Shown: one piece after another, positions 6,813 through 11,639 of the stretch
How the letters are laid out: the number at the start of each line of letters is the position of its first letter
Numbering within the stretch: position 1 is the first letter of the stretch
Origin: Tetmemena sp. SeJ-2015
Taxonomy: Eukaryota; Ciliophora; Spirotrichea; Sporadotrichida; Oxytrichidae
Reading direction: 5' to 3'
Length of the DNA: 11,639 nt
Assembly: GCA_027382625.1 (NCBI GenBank)
Contig: JAJKFJ010024832.1
Location: 1-11,639 of the forward strand
Program-made: the position numbers and the translations under genes
Notes under the pieces: generated by a model
What the model was told of the DNA's origin: nothing
What the model saw: only the letters and a program-made list of their open reading frames with translations
Databases searched by the model: none

Positions 6813-9705
6813 TCAAGATCTATCTCTATTCTTTGGAAAATGTTTTCTACTAAGCCACTCTGTTGATTTATTAAATGCTGTGGCACTATCACCTCTAAAA
6901 TGTTGCGCTTATAGAAAATTTATACTCTAAATTGTAATAATTGTTAGTCGCTCCTTTTGTTGCTGTTGATTCCCATATTATGGTTTATTGTTGAATATAT
7001 CTGAATTATTAGAGGCCTATTGTTAAAGATTCAGTACTAGCAAGCTGCTATCAAGTTTCCGCTTTGGGCTAAATTCATTTTGCTTATCCTACACTGCACT
7101 TTTGGTACTGACGGGTAATGAACTGATCTGCTAATTTTGGTGGTTTAAAGTATCACTAAATGTTGAAAAAGGCTGCTTTTGATTAATTTTATGTTCCTCA
7201 TTGCCTAAAATTGGCTGGATTAGAAACGAGCTAGAATTCTTTGTTTTAACATTAGCTTCCTGAGTAAAGTTCTAGGTATTCTAATTCGTCAAATGCAATT
7301 TTGATCGTGGAGAGCAGGCAGCAGAAAAATAATCAATAAGTAATTATTGCAAAATATTCTAAAGAACGCAATCTCAAGAATTAAGGCTTTACGGCTTTAG
7401 GAAAGGCAGAAGCTTCCCGATTTTACTTAAGACTCATAATTAACCCGCATCCTGCGAAAGATTAGTAATTTTCTAGGTGGACAAGATTTAAGAAATATTA
7501 TTAACAATTATAAAACTGATTGATGCACTTCCAAGTGCTTTGGCTTACAAGTTTCAAGGTTGAGTTTGTTCTAATGACTAAGAACATCCTTTCTTAATAA
7601 AATATCTCCTTTATTTCGTTCACATATTCATTAATGCCTCCAATTATGTCAAACTAAGCTGCTTAGAACTTTGAGTTGAGCAAGGCTAAATTTTTCCTAA
7701 GACCAATTTTTACTAGATGCCTTCCTTCGCTTATTTATAGCCCTGTAATGCAGTGCTCTTTAGTTCTAAAAGATTACTTGTTGCCTATCTCAAAATCTTA
7801 ACCAACTTAGTTTTTAATTAAAGAGAAGGTAGATAAACCATCTGAGTGAGTATAAATTGTAAAAATTAAGAATAATCAGATAATTAATCAAAATAAATTT
7901 AAATTGTGTAATAAGGAACAGCAGCTTGCAAATTCTCATTATGGTTCTCAAAATATTAGATTTCATAAATCAAGTCCGAAGCTATCTAAGTTTACATCAA
8001 AATGCTCAATGCTTGCTTTCCTATAAGAGCAATAGACCCGATGGAAGTTGATAATAGGATATAGTCTGATTGGTGCTCAATCATCGAGGTTATCTCAAAG
8101 TCATAATGTCTTATTCTTAAAATTGAGAATTTTTGAAAACAGTTTTGACCAAATCCAATCACCAGCAGAGTTTAGTGACCTCCCAAATAAATTATAAAAA
8201 GCTTCAGAACATTTGAAATATAGATTTTGAGAGCTTTAATTTTGGCTCATCTCTTTCTAATTAGTTTTGAGAAGAAGCTAAGTCGAAATGGATTTCTTGA
8301 GTTTATCATTTTGCTACCTTTGAAGCTAGTTTTAAAATTGTTATGGCCTCTTAAGAGTACACGTAATTTCGATTAGATATGTCAAAATGGAATAATAAAT
8401 TTACTTAATCGATTTTCTGAGAAAGAGGGAGCTTCTAAATGACTTTTAAATCTTGGAATCCGAGAAAGATCAAGCTGTAATCTTATCTATTTTGAGTCAT
8501 AAAATACTAATTAGCTCCAACCACACAGCAGAAGTGGGCGATCTATTCGCTCTCAAAAGCATACTAGCTGCAGACTTCGATAAAATTATTTGAATTAAAT
8601 GAAGATATTTTAAAGTGTGTCATCTTCATCCTCAAACATATCGATTCCATACATTTTGTGCAGTAGAATGTCGGCAAAGTTCATTTTATCATTATTAGAA
8701 GAAGAGGAAAGTGCCAACTCTGTGAATCTTTACTTCCCGTTTTAGAGTGATTCTAGCATCTTATCTAGCACTTCGTCTAACTTATCAAAATTCAAATCAC
8801 TAAGTTCTAAAAATTATCTTGAGACTCTTAAGTTTCTATTTCCTTTTGATTGCTAATCTCTTATAATTTCTAGCTCATTTCTTATTCTATCTTGTGAGAA
8901 AGATCTTTGCTTCTTCTCAGCAAAATTAAAATGCTGATTTGCTTTTAAGCAGGTCTTTCTGGATAAAGTAGTAATTTTAGAAAAATTTCATCATTCTCTT
9001 GAAGTTTAGCTCCTGATCGTTTTAGGTCCGAGGATTCTTGCCATTCAAAAGTTATTTAGAATCGGGCTTTTTCCCCATGATTGGACCAAATGCTTTCAAA
9101 GGTCCGCCGCCATTTAAATACATTGAAGAAAAAAGGAGGTAATTTATCACAATTGAATTAACTTTCTGCTTATCTTTATTTGCATTTTAATAATCTTGAG
9201 CTGATCCAAATAAAGGAGTAGGGGTTCTACTTATTCTTGATATAGTCTCTAAGAAATTGTTAGTGATGATACCAGAACGATCTTAAATAATCTCTTCACT
9301 TCAAAATCTTACATTGAAATTATAATTATTCTTAGGAAGGTATGTCGTGAGCTTTGAAGCTTTGCTCTTTCATCTTTTATTCTTGGTTAGATTGATCTTA
9401 TGAATAAACTGGTTTGCTCTATCCATTTACTTTAAGGCTACTTTATGGAGGTTTTAAATAGGGAGCAGTGCTACGAATAACATTTTGCTAAATTAGTCTG
9501 CTCTTGTTTTATATTATGAGTTTTTAAGGATCTTAAAATTTTTAAAAAGCGGCAGTTTTCTCGCCATTTCGTAAGCCTAACTAGAGATTGGATTGCATTT
9601 TTTAATAAAACGTAGTGGAGGTTCCCAAATTGATCAAACTTACTTTCTATATGATTACAATTTTTAAATCAAAACAAATAAAGAAATGCCTAATAAAGCA
9701 TGCAT
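6813..9705 (-). CDS. Large multi-exon protein of unknown function
   Basis: Proposed ATG 9705 (MHALLGISLFVLIQKL..., a hydrophobic N-terminus that could be a signal or anchor), stop TGA 6815-6813. Exons: 9705-9644, 9580-9410, 9364-9313, 9291 to about 9087, an unresolved stretch 9086-8942, 8941-8565, 8542-8318, 8295-8141, 8115-7839, 7788-7393, 7358-6813; about 820 aa. Introns are 63, 45, 21, 22, 22, 25, 50 and 34 bp. Recognisable stretches: KCNP/QAYEMARKLPLFKNFK near the start, a Gly-rich segment YLNGGGPLKAFGPIMGKKP (9120-9061), a helical acidic segment FLELSDLNFDKLDEVLDKML (8810-8760) followed by MYGIDMFEDEDDTLQ, a balanced globular region DYILLSTSIGSIALIGKQAL (about 8070-8010), FDIIGGINEYVNEIKEIF (about 7650-7590), and a Gln/Asn/Ser-rich C-terminal tail. 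No family is recognised. Big ciliate proteins with PAS or signalling modules are an untested possibility. The strand is firm because only this strand gives balanced, charged sequence. Confidence 0.55.
7359..7392 (-). other. 34-bp intron
   Basis: Donor GTAAAG, acceptor TTCTTTAG, phase 0. It avoids the TGA at 7335-7333 in the upstream frame and joins ASAFPKA to NILQQLLIDYF, after which one frame stays open to the stop. Confidence 0.65.
8296..8317 (-). other. 22-bp intron with in-frame TGA
   Basis: Donor GTAGCA, acceptor ACTCAAG, phase 0. It removes a TGA and moves the frame to KSISTQLLLKTNQKEMSQ. Confidence 0.5.
8543..8564 (-). other. 22-bp intron with in-frame TGA
   Basis: Donor GTATGC, acceptor CGAATAG, phase 0. 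It shifts from the frame of FIQFKQFYRSLQL to the frame of IAHFCCVVGANQYF. Confidence 0.6.
9292..9312 (-). other. 21-bp intron with in-frame TGA
   Basis: Donor GTAAGA, acceptor GAAGAG, phase 0. It contains the TGA at 9303-9301. Removal joins NNYNFN to IIQDRSGIITNN without changing frame. Confidence 0.6.
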
Positions 9706-9840
9706 AAGATTAGCACGTAGAGTAAGAATTAATTAAATTTTATTCTGCCGTAAATTCAGCTCACATTCTTCCTAATAATTTGATCATTGCACAAATTTGA
9801 AAAAGTATAAATATTTCTTTTAACATAAAAGTAAAGCATA
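9706..9840. other. Short head-to-tail intergenic region
   Basis: Only about 135 bp separate the stop of the transporter gene from the proposed ATG of the next minus-strand gene. The frame of that ATG is open further upstream to about 9783, so an earlier first exon is possible. It must hold the transporter 3' end and the promoter of the downstream gene. Confidence 0.45.
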
Positions 9841-11639
9841 TCAAGCACTTATTGAGATTAGTCTCTCCTCCTCTGTTGATTAATTGTTATTCTAGAGTAT
9901 AAATAAATTTATAAATTTATGTCTTAGTAGCTTGATCTATCTCTCTTTCTGTTTCCTGTAGCTGCTAGTCCTTTCAACTTTTGAGCTTTCTTGAGAAGGC
10001 TCAGTCGAGAGTCTTAGATTGGCATAATTATTGGACGTCTGATTTTAAGAGTACTGAGTAGGTTATACCATCCCTCCATCTATTATACTAAAAAAGTATA
10101 TTAAAAACATTAAATTTCGAGCATCTCTCTCTTGATGTTATTTTTGTTTCCTCTAAGCTAGTAACTCCGGCAAGTAGAAGAAAAAGAATTGCAAGCTTGC
10201 TACTGCCAACATAAGTATTCCCTGGATATCAGCTGTCGTTCTAAAATTTGTGAAATAGGTCACATAGTAGCCGTAAAGTGGACCCAAAATAAACTTAATA
10301 AAAAATAAGAAAATTCTTAAATAGAATTCGCTAAATTGTTTACCACCAAGCGCATAGGCAGTATTGTAAATTGCAGACACTGTGTCCTAAACAATCTCTG
10401 GATCGAATTTCTTGTTCTTATACACTCCATAAGTTAAATTAAATAAATATTAGACCAAACTCCTAAGCAGAGCTCTAATTCACGATAAGGTGGAACTATT
10501 GTGAGAGGAGAGACTATTCCCGATATGCAAAAGCCAACAATAGTAATCCAAATATGCAATGGTATGTTGAAAAATAGAGAAGGACCGATTAGGTAACTAG
10601 AGGCAGCCTAAATCAATTACCCGATCACAACGCAAAGTACCAAATTAAGTTTTCTTGCTATCTTCGGTGCAATAAAGCAAGTAAATTTGAATAAAAGCTA
10701 TTCAAGAAAATAGAATGATTTATATAGTATACTTGCAAAAGCTACATTTTAGCCTACATATATCATACTTTAAAAAATAATTTAGATTAAGAATTAATAT
10801 CAAACTAATCTAACTAGGAGTGAAGCCATATGTATCCTTCAAAAAATCTGGTAGAGTAGTATCGCAGAAATTGAACATCTAGCAACACAATAAAATAAAT
10901 ATAAATCTAAGATTAAATTCTTCTTTACTCCAATAGGATATCAATAAAAGCAAAGAAACCTCTCCCTGTTCTCAAAATATGTAGGTATCCAAGATTGTCA
11001 TACTTTACTTGCTCTTACTTCTCGACTTTAAAAATTATTTAAAAACAATTAATTTATCAGGGCTGTTCATTATTTCTTGATTACTTTAAGTGGTTAGAGG
11101 AAACTTAATCTCTTATGAAGTTGTCAGAACTAATAGTTAAGAAGACGCATTTTCCAAAAGTGGGAGATTTTGGCTTCCATCTCTCTTGTTATTTGCATCA
11201 GACTAGGTTCTATCATTAAAAGGGGTTTTATTCTCTGCTTCTATGATTTTGAGAGTGGACTTGCCTTCATCTGCGCTGAAGTTATGTCTATTTTCATTCA
11301 TTCTGACACTTTGATAGTGAGCAACCTATGAGTTGTTTTGAGATTTCCTCAACTGAATTATTTATAAACACATTAAATTCTAAGATAGAACTCTAATTAT
11401 ATTTAGAATAAGTTCTTTGCTGTGTCTTATTTAGTCTTTCAGTTGCGGCTATAGTACAGAAGCAGTTGGAGTGAATGGTTTCTTGGAATGAGCTGATTTA
11501 AGCATTTCATGTTCCTTGATAAGTTCTTCCTCCTTCTCTTTTGAAACGAAATTGATGAGTAGTGGTTAGAAAATTCCAAACAGCAAAAATAGGGCACCTA
11601 CAAGAAGAAGATAATTATATTGAAAATTATTTTACCGCA
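9841..11639 (-). CDS. Major facilitator superfamily transporter, C-terminal part (5' end outside window)
   Basis: Stop TGA 9843-9841; the gene runs off the right edge. Exons 11639-11047, 11020-10929, 10906-10815, 10753-10461, 10416-9841 give about 547 aa. The first residues form a membrane helix (NYLLLVGALFLLFGIF, probably TM6) followed by SKEKEEELIKEHE. A long Ser/Asn/Gln-rich hydrophilic loop of roughly 200 residues follows. Then come the C-terminal-half helices: ILRTGRGFFALIDILL, FIFILLCCQMFNFCDTTLPD, DTYGFTPS, CFIAPKIARKLNLVLCVVIG, SSYLIGPSLFFNIPLHIWIT, IVGFCISGIVSPLTIVPPY, then FDPEIVQDTVSAIYNTAYAL, GPLYGYYVTYFTNFRTTADI and QGILMLAVASLQFFFFYLPE. The APKIARK turn after TM8 and the DTVSAIYNTAYALG / FRTTADI pattern fit ciliate MFS proteins related to vesicular-type carriers. 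Substrate cannot be told. The C-terminal tail is Ser/Glu/Lys-rich (STEPSQESSKVERTSS) and probably cytosolic. Confidence 0.8.
10417..10460 (-). other. 44-bp intron in the transporter gene
   Basis: Donor GTTTGG, acceptor GTATAAG, phase 0. It joins PPYRELELCLG to NKKFDPEIVQDTV, matching the usual spacing in ciliate MFS proteins. Confidence 0.55.
10754..10814 (-). other. 61-bp intron in the transporter gene
   Basis: Donor GTTAGA, acceptor TATGTAG. It joins DTYGFTP(S) to QNVAFASILYKSF. Confidence 0.5.
10907..10928 (-). other. 22-bp intron in the transporter gene
   Basis: Donor GTAAAG, acceptor AATCTTAG. It joins FFALIDILL(E) to FIFILLCCQMFNF and makes a continuous TM7. Without it, neither flanking frame continues as a transporter. 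Confidence 0.7.
11021..11046 (-). other. 26-bp intron in the transporter gene
   Basis: Donor GTTTTT, acceptor GTCGAG. It joins MNSPDKLI to KQEQVKYDNLGYLHIL just before TM7. The upstream frame would otherwise run into the TGA near 10974. Confidence 0.5.

Noticed and set aside
6600..8600. Plus-strand frame reading through several TGA codons as Trp, with apparent membrane helices
   Set aside because: It needs TGA as tryptophan many times and is poor in Asp/Glu. The minus strand gives balanced, acidic sequence joined by short GT...AG introns and ending at one TGA.
9061..9120. Oxysterol-binding-protein signature suggested by PLKAFGPIMGKKP
   Set aside because: The family motif needs a conserved ...NPILGE-type ending and surrounding elements that are absent; the similarity is limited to a few residues.
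662..9700. TGA as both Trp and stop (karyorelict-type code)
   Set aside because: Tempting because some frames continue past TGA, but the clearest cases (9303-9301, 7335-7333, 8308-8306, and the transporter TM7 region) are explained better by short introns that restore family motifs. It is not fully excluded for a few sites.
1..11639. Telomere repeats (C4A2 or C4A4 type), expected if this were a nanochromosome
   Set aside because: No tandem telomeric repeat is present at either end or inside.

Overview
The window looks like gene-dense nuclear DNA of a ciliate. In every long coding stretch TAA and TAG occur as sense codons (read here as Gln) and TGA is the only codon that works as a stop. Read with the standard code the region falls apart into fragments; read with the ciliate code (UAA/UAG = Gln) it holds six protein genes. 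The DNA is AT-rich, spacers are short (about 135-365 bp), and most genes are cut by very short GT...AG introns of about 21-60 bp. I see no telomere repeat, rRNA, tRNA, CRISPR array or mobile element. The exact ciliate class cannot be fixed from the sequence. Short introns and tight packing are reminiscent of Paramecium-type genomes, but some introns are longer and the base composition is less extreme.

Layout from left to right: (A) the 3' end of a charged, low-complexity protein gene, + strand, ending at 463. (B) A convergent minus-strand gene, 1621-662, with a glutaredoxin-like fold whose two catalytic cysteines are serines. (1622-1986) A divergent, AT-rich promoter region. (E) A + strand gene, 1987-4493, for a long Ser/Asn/Gln/Arg-rich, largely disordered protein with coiled-coil patches. 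(4494-4803) An AT-rich spacer. (D) A + strand multi-exon gene, 4804-6572, whose C-terminal half resembles a PX (phosphoinositide-binding) domain. (C) A minus-strand gene, 9705-6813, for a large protein I do not recognise. (F) The 3' part of a minus-strand gene, 11639-9841, for a major facilitator superfamily (MFS) transporter that continues past the right edge.

The genes do not form an obvious pathway: a transporter, a membrane-trafficking-like protein, a redox-fold protein and three proteins without recognised function. Gene models were assembled by eye by following reading frames and joining them with GT...AG introns. Strand and overall extent are more secure than individual splice sites. 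Because only one stop codon exists, non-coding frames stay open for long distances, so I judged frames by amino-acid balance, absence of TGA, splice phase and family motifs.
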